Virus record (IMG/VR): IMGVR_UViG_3300027852_000087
Coordinates: 1 to 40,388 of that record
Strand: one strand, 5' to 3'
DNA length: 40,388 bases
Origin: a virus
Numbering within the stretch: position 1 is the first letter of the stretch; the number at the start of each line of letters is the position of its first letter. Under the pieces are notes generated by a model that ran no database searches, was not told the origin of the DNA, and saw nothing but the letters and a program-made list of their open reading frames with translations. A program made the position numbers and the translations under genes. Shown here in pieces: positions 21,503 through 29,688 of this stretch.

Positions 21503-21790
21503 ATGGCTAATATTATATCGTCCGGGCTGGTAACGACTACGGCAGCGGCAATTTATGCCGGAAGCGGCAAGCTTCATAGTGTTGATGTTATCGCTGATGG
21601 CTCAAACGCGGTAAACGCTGCTATTTTGGATGGTGAGGGTGGGACTGAGTTATGCAAGGCGCGTCTTAAAACCTCTGTTAATCCCGAATCTATACATATC
21701 GATTGTTCCGGTGTCCAGTTCGCAATCGGGTTATGGTTGGTTATATCGGGGACAAACGGGGCTGTCATTGCTAGGTACGAACCAATTTAA
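21503..21790 (+). CDS. Small beta-rich late protein
   Basis: 95 residues, alternating hydrophobic residues and Gly/Ala (GLVTTTAAAIYAGSGKLHSV, then VQFAIGLWLVISGTNGAVIA). It resembles small beta-sandwich structural proteins and carries two Cys. A GGGAG precedes the ATG. Between terminase and portal it may be a capsid-associated or tail-associated protein; no specific family is recognised. Confidence 0.55.
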   Translation: MANIISSGLVTTTAAAIYAGSGKLHSVDVIADGSNAVNAAILDGEGGTELCKARLKTSVNPESIHIDCSGVQFAIGLWLVISGTNGAVIARYEPI

Positions 21791-21818
21791 AAAAAAGAAA
21801 GCGGAAAGGTGAGGATTA

Positions 21819-21950
21819 ATGCAATTTATTTGTAAAAAGTGCGGTTCGTTATTACCGATAACGCTAAAATGCCAGGTGTGCGGGATAAAACATCCCGACC
21901 CGTTTAAGTGTTCAAAAAAAGGGAAAGAAAAAAATGGAAAAGAACGATAA
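21819..21950 (+). CDS. 43-residue zinc-ribbon peptide
   Basis: Too short for most gene finders but well formed: GAGG lies 5 bases upstream of the ATG. The sequence begins MQFICKKCGSLLP, continues KCQVCGIKHPDPFKCS, and ends in a Lys-rich tail. C5-x2-C8 and C18-x2-C21 form a classic zinc ribbon. It overlaps the next gene by 17 bases. Confidence 0.65.
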   Translation: MQFICKKCGSLLPITLKCQVCGIKHPDPFKCSKKGKEKNGKER

Positions 21951-22455
21951 CCTTTCAGATGTTGCCAGAGGCGAATCAACTATTGATCCAGATAAGGTTT
22001 TAATGGATAGGCTGATAGCCTACCGACATTTTGTTGATCACTCTAATTCGCGGCCAAAGATTATGCAGCGCGGGCCTAATGGTATTTATAAGCCAGCATC
22101 CCAAGATCCAGAGCCTATTTTATATCATGGCTTTGAAATTAGTTATAAAATGCATGAAATGCCCGGTAAAACCTATATGATCAGAACGGCATTTATTTTA
22201 TACGAGGATCAGCCAATTTCCGAGATACCAGAACTCGAATATCAAAAAATAATAACTGCAGTTATGGCGACTTTGACAGACCGCCTGACCGGGCGCATTA
22301 AGATTTATTCGCCAGGCGAACAATATAAACGCCCGGATGGGAAGAAAAACATTCTAAGCAGACATATGATGATTATTGAGCAACATTTTATCCCGGACGT
22401 TTTAACTGAGCGGCAACCACGGCAGCGCTTACCGAATAACACGACGGTTCATTAG
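21934..22455 (+). CDS. Hypothetical late protein
   Basis: 173 residues. There are beta segments (GFEISYKMHEMPGKTYMIRT) and helices (ELEYQKIITAVMATLTDRLT), and a basic, Pro/Asn-rich tail (ERQPRQRLPNNTTVH). No family is recognised. The position upstream of the portal gene suggests a packaging or head-assembly accessory. Confidence 0.6.
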   Translation: MEKNDNLSDVARGESTIDPDKVLMDRLIAYRHFVDHSNSRPKIMQRGPNGIYKPASQDPEPILYHGFEISYKMHEMPGKTYMIRTAFILYEDQPISEIPELEYQKIITAVMATLTDRLTGRIKIYSPGEQYKRPDGKKNILSRHMMIIEQHFIPDVLTERQPRQRLPNNTTVH

Positions 22456-22463
22456 GGGGATGA

Positions 22464-22685
22464 ATGGTAAAAATGATATTTTATTGTGAACATAAATTGT
22501 ATTATATGCTTAAACATTGGCTCCATGAATTGTCTGCCAAAAATTTTCGGATACAAAGGATAAGCCTTGACTTTGGCTTTGCCACAGGGTTCCTGTTTTT
22601 TAACCGGATAATAATTACATACCATAGTAAATCCAGGCGGCTTAGAATCAGATACGCTAAGCCTTATACTTCAAGGAAAGGTTGA
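22464..22685 (+). CDS. Small very basic late protein
   Basis: 73 residues, unusually rich in Lys, Arg, His, Tyr and Phe (KMIFYCEHKLYYMLKHWLHE, then IIITYHSKSRRLRIRYAKPY). GGGGGATG lies just upstream of the start. Its charge suggests DNA or RNA contact. No family is recognised. It ends a few bases before the portal start. Confidence 0.5.
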   Translation: MVKMIFYCEHKLYYMLKHWLHELSAKNFRIQRISLDFGFATGFLFFNRIIITYHSKSRRLRIRYAKPYTSRKG

Positions 22686-22687
22686 TA

Positions 22688-24715
22688 ATGGCTGATAAAG
22701 TAAGAACAGGCGAAGTTGAAACAACTATCGATCTTGTGGCGATCAAGGCTGCCAAAGACCTTGACCCGCGAGTGCGGGAAACCTACGAGTATTTGCATCT
22801 ATACAAGTCGGGAGATAAAAGAGTCGCTTGGCTGGCGAAAATGGAAAAATGCTGGGACGCTGTTGCAGATGATATAATGTTTAGCGATAAAGAAACTAAG
22901 GCCATGGAAAAGGAGGGCCAGGAGCCGCGCGTTATTAATAAGCTTACAAAGGGCGTACAGGGTTCTACCGCGCTGGTAACAGATAAGCGGCCAGAGTCGA
23001 AAATGATGCCCGTCGGGTCCGGGGATCTTTATTTAGCAGAGCTGTTAAATAGAGCGCATAATGTTGTTTGGGATAAAAACGACGGAACAGATGTCGTACA
23101 TGACTTTGTCGAGTCGTCTAAAATAGCAGCTTTGGGGTTTATAGATGTTAAGCTAAACCCTAATAAAGGACCGTTTGGCCGTATCGAGTTTGAGGAAACG
23201 CCGAGCGATGATATTTTTATTGATCAGGAAAGCAGGAAACAAGACTTATCTGACACACATATTATAAAAGCGAAGCTACGACCGCGAACATATCTCAAAG
23301 ACAAGTACGATGTGACCGACGAAGATTTAAAATTCGGCCCGCTTGGATCTGATGTTGACGACACCGGCAAGTCAACCGGAGTAACAGGCGCCGATAATTA
23401 CACAGAGCAAGACGACCATGAATCCCTGGGGCCAGGAGTAGCAGAGCAAAAAGATATTTGGGAAATTGAAGCCTGGATGCTTAAAACGGTTATAGAAGAT
23501 TGGTATGTTTATTTTGATGAGGCGGGTAAGCCTGTGTCAAATAAAATTCCTGATAGCGAGGATGAGGACGAGAACGGCGAAAAGGTAAAGGTTGACCCAA
23601 AGGGATTCATAAAAGCTTGGAACGCTGACCCGGAAAACTTACCAGATCCCAGCAACCCGAAAGATAAACGAAGCCCGGCTGAGACATGGAAAAGAACCCT
23701 TGAAAAGCGCTATTTGCGAATTATTGTAGGCCGAAAACTTATAAGTGAAACGAAAGATCCGCACGGAATAGACGGTGACGGAAACCCAATTACCGCAATA
23801 GTTATGATCCGGCACAATAGATCACGAAACGCATATGGTACTTGTCCGACCTTTCACGCATTGCCGATGAATATCGAAAAGAATAAGCGTCGAGCGCAAT
23901 TTAATCATTTGATTGCAAATGCAGCAAACGCGCCGATTGTTGAATCAGCTCAAGGCATACAATGGACAAAGCCGCCCGGAACTGCTGGCGCCGTGGCAAA
24001 GGTAAGTAAAAATGTTCCGATTCCGCCCACCAGGATGCAGAGTGGAGCCATGGACGCTGGCAAATTCGCCATGTCCGAGGAAATGAGTGATAAGGATATT
24101 CAAGATCAATACGATTTGCACGATGTAATGATGGGAAAAATGCCGCCGGGCCAAACCAATATGGCTGGCCGAACCGTGCTGGCTTTGCAAGACATGGGCG
24201 GCATGATGACAAAGCCTTTTTTGAGACGTTTAGAGGGGGCCATGGTTCGCGTATCCAGGGTGATTGTGGCATTGATTCTTAAACATTGGGACAGGTACCA
24301 ATTCGAGCGGCTTATTGAGCAGGATGAAATGCAAACATGGACACCAGACGGGCCGTATCAACCGAGCGAGGAGGAAGATGAGCAGCAAGAAGCAAAACAA
24401 AAAGCCGAGATTTCAGCCAAATGGAAAGCGGCGCTTGATAAGCTTTCACCGGAAGACGGTAGCGAACCGGACATAACCATTATGGATATTGACATTAAAA
24501 TCATTGCCGGTTCTTCAATGCCTACAAATAGGATTGCAAAAATGTCAATGGCTATGGAAATGTTTAAAATTGGATTGTGGGACCAGCCAGCAGCGCTTGA
24601 ATATTCTGATGACGTTGGCGCTGATAAGATAATTCAAAGGATGAAAGCAGCGGTTGAGGCAGCGCAGCAGGGCGCGCTTGAAAAACAGGCTAAAGCCGCC
24701 CTTGGGAATAAATAA
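22688..24715 (+). CDS. Portal protein (P22 type)
   Basis: 675 residues from the ATG at 22688, with AAGGAAAGG upstream; an upstream TTG is ignored. The N-terminal layout (RVRETYEYLHLY...ADDIMFSD, then EPRVINKLTKGVQGSTALVT and DKRPESKM) and FRIEFEETPSDDIFID-like segment (RIEFEETPSDDIFIDQESRK) are characteristic of P22-like portals, as is the long acidic insert and the Gln/Ala-rich helical C-terminus. Twelve copies form the DNA channel at one capsid vertex. Confidence 0.88.
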   Translation: MADKVRTGEVETTIDLVAIKAAKDLDPRVRETYEYLHLYKSGDKRVAWLAKMEKCWDAVADDIMFSDKETKAMEKEGQEPRVINKLTKGVQGSTALVTDKRPESKMMPVGSGDLYLAELLNRAHNVVWDKNDGTDVVHDFVESSKIAALGFIDVKLNPNKGPFGRIEFEETPSDDIFIDQESRKQDLSDTHIIKAKLRPRTYLKDKYDVTDEDLKFGPLGSDVDDTGKSTGVTGADNYTEQDDHESLGPGVAEQKDIWEIEAWMLKTVIEDWYVYFDEAGKPVSNKIPDSEDEDENGEKVKVDPKGFIKAWNADPENLPDPSNPKDKRSPAETWKRTLEKRYLRIIVGRKLISETKDPHGIDGDGNPITAIVMIRHNRSRNAYGTCPTFHALPMNIEKNKRRAQFNHLIANAANAPIVESAQGIQWTKPPGTAGAVAKVSKNVPIPPTRMQSGAMDAGKFAMSEEMSDKDIQDQYDLHDVMMGKMPPGQTNMAGRTVLALQDMGGMMTKPFLRRLEGAMVRVSRVIVALILKHWDRYQFERLIEQDEMQTWTPDGPYQPSEEEDEQQEAKQKAEISAKWKAALDKLSPEDGSEPDITIMDIDIKIIAGSSMPTNRIAKMSMAMEMFKIGLWDQPAALEYSDDVGADKIIQRMKAAVEAAQQGALEKQAKAALGNK

Positions 24716-24732
24716 AATTAACGGAGGACAGC

Positions 24733-25140
24733 ATGGGAAAACAAAACAAGGAAGCTAAGGAAGCAGCGGACGACGCGCTTGCAAAAGCTGATGCGGAGGC
24801 ACGGGACGAAAAAATTAAGCCCGACAATACTCTGACCGATGAAGTGGCAGACGAAACGGTTGAGGCCGAAGTGGAAATGGTAGGTGATGGCAAGGATGAT
24901 AGGATTGAGTACGGCAAAGAAATAACCGGCCAGCTTGTATGCCAAAGCATGAATGATGAAAAACTCATATTTAAACTTGTCGAGAATCCTAGCACTGAAA
25001 ATCCATCGCCAGCACTCTTGGGATTTGACAAATTTACAATTGATAAGAAAATATTCCCGGACGACGTTTTGCCGCAGGGCTTTGATGTATCGGGATCTAT
25101 TTTAATAACGCTTATAGCAAGACCAAAAAAGGCAACTTAA
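24733..25140 (+). CDS. Acidic hypothetical protein between portal and scaffold
   Basis: 135 residues with GGAGG upstream. Residues 1-60 are an Ala/Lys/Asp/Glu-rich helix with low complexity (KEAKEAADDALAKADAEARD). The C-terminal half is a small beta domain (DEKLIFKLVENPSTENPSPA). It may be a scaffold partner or head-completion protein; no family is recognised. Confidence 0.55.
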   Translation: MGKQNKEAKEAADDALAKADAEARDEKIKPDNTLTDEVADETVEAEVEMVGDGKDDRIEYGKEITGQLVCQSMNDEKLIFKLVENPSTENPSPALLGFDKFTIDKKIFPDDVLPQGFDVSGSILITLIARPKKAT

Positions 25141-25202
25141 CAGCCTTAAATGTTATGCTGGACGTCTTGGCGGTCCGTAAACGCCATGCGAAAGGATTTA
25201 AA

Positions 25203-26261
25203 ATGGGAAAATATGAAAGTTTAGGTTGGTATTGCGCAAAGGGTCCTATTGATGACGATAGCGTCCTGACGGATGAAGACCTCGCCATTTTGGGTGAGCT
25301 TGATGACGTTGCAGACCTGACCAATAACGACAATGCCGGGGAATCTGGAAATGACGAGGGAGCGCCAGAGGACACCGATGAGGACAAACTTGACGACGAG
25401 GATATTGACAACCTTGACGCTGGCTCTGACGAGGAAAACAAACCGCCAGAGGGTGAGCCCGAACCGGACAATGGCGACAACCTTGTCCCACAAGCACGCG
25501 TGGACGAGATTGTCAAAGAGCGCGAAGATTTAAGACGCGAAAACGAACAATTACGACAGCAAGGAGGACCAGCGCCAGCGCAACCAGCCCAAGAGCTTGA
25601 CCCCGTTGCAGCGGAAATCGCAAACCTGCCAAATGAAATTATTGAGGGTGGGACGGGAGCATATGCCCAATACAACGGCATGACATTAAACGAGTTGTGG
25701 GAGAAGAATAAGAGCGTGGCGCATATTTATCAAACCAATCGGACACACCAGATACAAACGATTCACCGCGAAAAAGCCGAAGCCGCCGCCTCGGCCATGA
25801 ATCAACAAGAGGCGTGGACTTTAGAGTTTGCCAAAGATTATGCAATTAATATTTTAAAGCATGACATTGATAGCGTCATGGACCTTACACCGGAAGAATG
25901 GGAAAAGGTGGAGGCGGAGATTGCTGCAATTGACAAATGGGGAAAGTCTAAGGGTTATAATATCCAAGGAGTTTCACCATTAGCACTTGCCGCAGCCAAA
26001 GCGAAAGAGGGCCAAGGAAAATCTGCACCTGGCAAGGATAAAGCGGAACGGATCGTTAAAAAAATTAAGAGCGCAGCACCATCTATTGACGGCAAGGTTG
26101 GATCTTCCAGCGTTGCCGGGTATGATGGCTTTATAAATTTAAGCCCGGCGGAGCTTTCCAGTAAAATGGATGATATGAGCGACGCCGACATGAGTAAATT
26201 TTTAAAGAACGCGCCGGCTAAATTCAAAGATAAGTATCCAGGTATTGATTGGTCAGATTAA
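25203..26261 (+). CDS. Scaffolding-like protein
   Basis: 352 residues from the ATG at 25203 with AAAGGA 6 bases upstream. Residues about 20-105 are extremely acidic (for example EDTDEDKLDDEDIDNLDAGS). A helical region then begins with a coiled-coil segment (RVDEIVKEREDLRRENEQLR), followed by Gln/Ala-rich helices and a C-terminal LSPAELSSKMDDMSDADMSK. An acidic-plus-helical gene directly before the major capsid gene is the standard place and look of a scaffold. Confidence 0.7.
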   Translation: MGKYESLGWYCAKGPIDDDSVLTDEDLAILGELDDVADLTNNDNAGESGNDEGAPEDTDEDKLDDEDIDNLDAGSDEENKPPEGEPEPDNGDNLVPQARVDEIVKEREDLRRENEQLRQQGGPAPAQPAQELDPVAAEIANLPNEIIEGGTGAYAQYNGMTLNELWEKNKSVAHIYQTNRTHQIQTIHREKAEAAASAMNQQEAWTLEFAKDYAINILKHDIDSVMDLTPEEWEKVEAEIAAIDKWGKSKGYNIQGVSPLALAAAKAKEGQGKSAPGKDKAERIVKKIKSAAPSIDGKVGSSSVAGYDGFINLSPAELSSKMDDMSDADMSKFLKNAPAKFKDKYPGIDWSD

Positions 26262-26300
26262 AGTCCTTTAAGCTGCCGTTTAACATGAAAGGATAAACCA

Positions 26301-27290
26301 ATGGCAGATTGGGAATTTACCACATCCGACGCCTTGACCCAGCAGGTATGGGCGAAAGGCTGGTGGATAGAGGCAAAAACGGAATCTTACTTTTATTCAA
26401 AAGGATTCATTGGACCGGACGAAGAAAACGATATAATTGTCGAATTTCCTGACTTATCGGTAAACCAAGGGTATAGATTGACTTATGGGCAGATCCGCAA
26501 CCTATCCGGCGCCGGTGTACCGGGCGACAACACGATGGAGGGTAACGAGGAAGTCCCGGATGTTTACGACGACACTATTGATATTAATCAAAAGCGAAAC
26601 GCCGTAAGGACTCAAGGTAAGCTATCCGACCGATACCCAAGCGATAAGCATTTGCGGAAATGGGCGAAACGGCTACTCAAAAGATGGATGGCCGACACTA
26701 TTGACCAGGATATTTTTACAGCGCTTGGAAGCTCATTGACTAAAAGCATATATGGCGGCGACGCCACATCCACGGCAACTATTGAGGCTGGTGACTATTT
26801 TCAGCTTTCCTTGCTTGCCAAGTGTGCTGCATACGCTGACAAAGCCACACCGAAAATCATAGGTAAAAAGATTGATGGGGACCGGCATTTTGCTTGTGTT
26901 ATAAGCCCGGATATGTCTTTTGACCTGACAACCAGAGATTCGGCATGGTCACAGGCGCAGCGAGAAGCACAAGCCCGCGGCAAAAACAATCCTATTTTTA
27001 CGGGCGCAGAGGGTATGAGCGCGGATACAATGATTTACAAGCATAGCCGCGTATCTATTTCGACGACTTTTGGATCAGGGGCCGATCTTAACGGCGCAAC
27101 GGGCCTTTTTATGGGCGTTGGGTCCGGCGGAATAGCTTATGCAAAAAAGAAATCATGGAACGAAAAAAGTTTTGACTTTGGTAACAAAGCCGGGTTTTGC
27201 ATAGGTTCTATTTATGGCGTGAGTAAATCAGTATTTAACAGCGCTGACAATGGCGTTGTTGGTGTTTCTGTTTACAGAACCAGCAACTAG
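26301..27290 (+). CDS. Major capsid protein (N4-gp56 family)
   Basis: 329 residues. Motifs of the N4-gp56 capsid family are visible: YRLTYGQIRNLSGAGVPGDN, TMEGNEEVPDVYDDTIDINQ, KRNAVRTQGKLSDRYP, RWMADTIDQDIFTALGSS, and a late IFTGAEGMSADTMIYKH. This HK97-fold family is paired here with a P22-like portal. AAAGGA lies just before the ATG. A structured RNA element follows the gene. Confidence 0.88.
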   Translation: MADWEFTTSDALTQQVWAKGWWIEAKTESYFYSKGFIGPDEENDIIVEFPDLSVNQGYRLTYGQIRNLSGAGVPGDNTMEGNEEVPDVYDDTIDINQKRNAVRTQGKLSDRYPSDKHLRKWAKRLLKRWMADTIDQDIFTALGSSLTKSIYGGDATSTATIEAGDYFQLSLLAKCAAYADKATPKIIGKKIDGDRHFACVISPDMSFDLTTRDSAWSQAQREAQARGKNNPIFTGAEGMSADTMIYKHSRVSISTTFGSGADLNGATGLFMGVGSGGIAYAKKKSWNEKSFDFGNKAGFCIGSIYGVSKSVFNSADNGVVGVSVYRTSN

Positions 27291-27301
27291 CAATAGCTTG
27301 T

Positions 27302-27366
27302 TTCCGGGATAGCCGATGGCCGCGCGCTTGAGGTGATAAGGGTGTTTTCCCGCACCCTTCCCGGAA
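27302..27366 (+). promoter_or_regulatory. Branched RNA element after the capsid gene
   Basis: TTCCGGGA (27302-27309) pairs with TCCCGGAA (27359-27366). Inside, AAGGGTG (27338-27344) pairs with CACCCTT (27353-27359), and a GC-rich segment (GGCCGCGCGC) remains. No T-run follows. It may set relative expression by stabilising or partly terminating the capsid message. Confidence 0.5.
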
Positions 27367-27381
27367 GCTTGACCACGGGGC

Positions 27382-27402
27382 TTTTAAGTGGGGAGCTTAA
27401 AA
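27382..27402 (+). promoter_or_regulatory. Ribosome-binding site displayed in a hairpin loop
   Basis: TTTTAAG (27382-27388) and CTTAAAA (27396-27402) pair perfectly, placing TGGGGAG in the loop, directly before the ATG at 27403. The hairpin could adjust translation of the 27403 gene. Confidence 0.5.
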
Positions 27403-28107
27403 ATGGCAGACAACAAAGATTTTGGCAAAAAGATTAAGAGTGATCCGGTAGATAAAAAGGCTAAAGACAAGAAAAGCCAGCAGGAGCATGACGACTCAAA
27501 GGGCTTGGATATTCGGAAGCTAACGCTGGCGGATTTTAAAAATGTTGCTCCGTCGGCGGCCAGGGTTCCGCATCCGTTTGAGGGATACCCGGAAAAGAAA
27601 TCAAATGTAATGATTATCCCTGACCCAAACGATAAGTTTAGGGATAAGCCTTATATTCAAGAAGTCATAGAAACGCACATTGTTGGCTTGCATCCTGGGT
27701 TTGATGTTTATCAAGACCCAAGCAATAAAGGTATTTCTATACTTGACCGAGCCACTAAAAAAGAGAAGATTGTTAATCTTGAAACGCATCACAATATCGC
27801 CCTGGTAAATTATGAGCAGGGCGGAAAGAATTACAATGTCGTTTTTGATAGAAAACTAGAATTGTCTGACGGCATGGTTATGCGTTTTGCTTTTTGTCCA
27901 GATCCATCCATAAGAGCGCAGCTTTGTTTTGCAATGGACCCGCAAAGTGGTAATATTAAAGTAAATAACCATTATCAGCTTTTAGATTGGGGGCAAGAAC
28001 GAAAGTTGCGTGATGTTTTTAGAATGATTTATCAAAGACAAAATGAAGCCGATGCCCTGGCAAAGAAATTTGATACGGACCAGGAATCGACAGCAGCAGA
28101 TTTATAA
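27403..28107 (+). CDS. Hypothetical structural or head-completion protein
   Basis: 234 residues from the ATG at 27403; a GTG at 27388 would place the start in the hairpin stem. The first 40 residues are a Lys/Asp-rich disordered tail (KKIKSDPVDKKAKDKKSQQE). A globular domain follows with beta strands (SNVMIIPDPNDKF, then GFDVYQDPSNKGISILDRAT) and a C-terminal helix. No family is recognised. Position after the capsid gene suggests a virion protein. Confidence 0.55.
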   Translation: MADNKDFGKKIKSDPVDKKAKDKKSQQEHDDSKGLDIRKLTLADFKNVAPSAARVPHPFEGYPEKKSNVMIIPDPNDKFRDKPYIQEVIETHIVGLHPGFDVYQDPSNKGISILDRATKKEKIVNLETHHNIALVNYEQGGKNYNVVFDRKLELSDGMVMRFAFCPDPSIRAQLCFAMDPQSGNIKVNNHYQLLDWGQERKLRDVFRMIYQRQNEADALAKKFDTDQESTAADL

Positions 28108-28134
28108 CAATATTTAATAAGCGGGGTTAATACT

Positions 28135-28758
28135 ATGGGAAACATACACCCGGACATTAAACCAGGCGGGTTGACGCAAGGCCATTTTGTTGATCTTGCT
28201 TATCAGCTTGTCGCGGCGCTGACGGGCATAGCTGCAAAACTTGATGCAGACGCTGGCGTTACAGACACAGATTACGAGGCAAACGCTATCACGGCCATTA
28301 TCAAGGGGTTTTTTTACGACTCCAAAGACAATAGGGCCGGAACAGCGGGCGAATATGTAATTAAGCCAACAGGCATTGACGATAATGCGGGAATAAGGTT
28401 TTTAACTGAATTTATGAATGCCTTTGAAACGCTTACCGAGCAGCTTGACGCGGATGCGGGAATCACAGAAACAACTTTTGAGGCCAACAGCTACACAGCG
28501 CTTTTTTTACATAAGGCCGAGGATGGTCAGGGTAACATTTACGGAAACGGAAATGTTTTTACTTTTAGACCTGGCGGGTTCTGGAATGAAAAGGAATTAA
28601 TCGAATGGCTTTATAATGCCATAAATGCGATTGAAACCTTAACCGAAGCCCTTGACCTTGGAACCGGCGTTACTGACGTAAACTACGAGGCTTTATGGTA
28701 CACGGCGGCGATTTTAACCAAGGTGCAAAATGCGGCTGGCAGCCTTTTAGGAAATTAA
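28135..28758 (+). CDS. Late protein made of three internal repeats
   Basis: 207 residues, almost entirely three units of about 63-67 residues, each ending in a motif like KLDADAGVTDTDYEANAITA, QLDADAGITETTFEANSYTA or ALDLGTGVTDVNYEALWYTA. Each unit also has a helix before this motif (LVAALTGIA, FMNAFETLT, AINAIETLT). Proteins like this often form oligomeric plugs or decoration. No family is named. Confidence 0.6.
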   Translation: MGNIHPDIKPGGLTQGHFVDLAYQLVAALTGIAAKLDADAGVTDTDYEANAITAIIKGFFYDSKDNRAGTAGEYVIKPTGIDDNAGIRFLTEFMNAFETLTEQLDADAGITETTFEANSYTALFLHKAEDGQGNIYGNGNVFTFRPGGFWNEKELIEWLYNAINAIETLTEALDLGTGVTDVNYEALWYTAAILTKVQNAAGSLLGN

Positions 28759-28781
28759 CTTTAAAAAAGGAGTTTTTTACC

Positions 28782-29678
28782 ATGAGAAAATTTAAACTAT
28801 TTACAATATTAACATTGACAATTTTTATGCTGTTTTCGGCAGGACAGGCTTTTGCCGCATATTCCGATATGTCGGCGGAGGTTTATACCTGGGACGGAGG
28901 CATGAACGCTGACGGAACCATGAAATTGACCAGGGTAACCAGCGGAATCACCTTTCAGGTTCTTCAAGCTGATTCAGACACAATTGAAACTTTAACCTAT
29001 TTTGGCGGATCCACAAGTTTAACAAATCCAGTGACCACAACGAACTTTGCAAGCAATACGGTTTGTAATGATAGAGTTCGATTTAGAGTAGATCCAGGTG
29101 AAACTAATGATCGTTATGTTGATTTGATCGTTACTGATACCGCTGGCGGATATACTGCATTTGTTGAAAATTTTGATAAATGGCAGCACACAATCGTTAT
29201 TGACGAACGGCCCGGCATTATTCATCATGGACTGATTTGGTTTACAGCCGCAGCGGGATCAGCGACAGAGATCGATACCGGTATTGATTTTGATTACGAC
29301 ACTAAAATCGTTGATGTTCAGATTGAAGTCGTCACCGTTGATAGTGCAGAGTCAATCGAGGTTGGTTTATTGTCCAGCGGAACAAACGGCGACGCCGACG
29401 GCTTTAGGGATATTGTTCTCTTAACGACCGCTGGGATCGTAAGTGACACCGGGATAATTACAGGCGGATCTACAATTGACTATACAGCGGCAACCACATA
29501 CGGGGCGTTGCTTGTGACAGCCATTACCGGATCGGACGCAGTAGCGACCGTTGGCGGCAAGTCGTGGATTGGGCATCATGTTATAAGCGCAAACGAACAG
29601 TCATTGACATATACGACAACCGTTGGAACCGACACAGGGGTTGGATATATTCATTACGATTTTATAAGAACCCGCTAA
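28782..29678 (+). CDS. Beta-rich late protein with signal peptide
   Basis: 298 residues from the ATG at 28782 with AAAAGGAG upstream; an earlier frame start is inside the previous gene. Residues 1-25 form a Sec-type signal (MRKFKL, hydrophobic core, QAFA-A cleavage site). The rest is Thr/Gly/Ala/Asp-rich beta sequence. It lies among virion genes, so its export is puzzling. It may be a capsid decoration protein or an exported surface protein. Confidence 0.6.
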   Translation: MRKFKLFTILTLTIFMLFSAGQAFAAYSDMSAEVYTWDGGMNADGTMKLTRVTSGITFQVLQADSDTIETLTYFGGSTSLTNPVTTTNFASNTVCNDRVRFRVDPGETNDRYVDLIVTDTAGGYTAFVENFDKWQHTIVIDERPGIIHHGLIWFTAAAGSATEIDTGIDFDYDTKIVDVQIEVVTVDSAESIEVGLLSSGTNGDADGFRDIVLLTTAGIVSDTGIITGGSTIDYTAATTYGALLVTAITGSDAVATVGGKSWIGHHVISANEQSLTYTTTVGTDTGVGYIHYDFIRTR

Positions 29679-29688
29679 GAGGTTCCTA

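Noticed and set aside
25112-25681. Minus-strand frame opposite the scaffold gene
   Set aside because: Low-complexity Ser-rich mirror of the acidic scaffold sequence.
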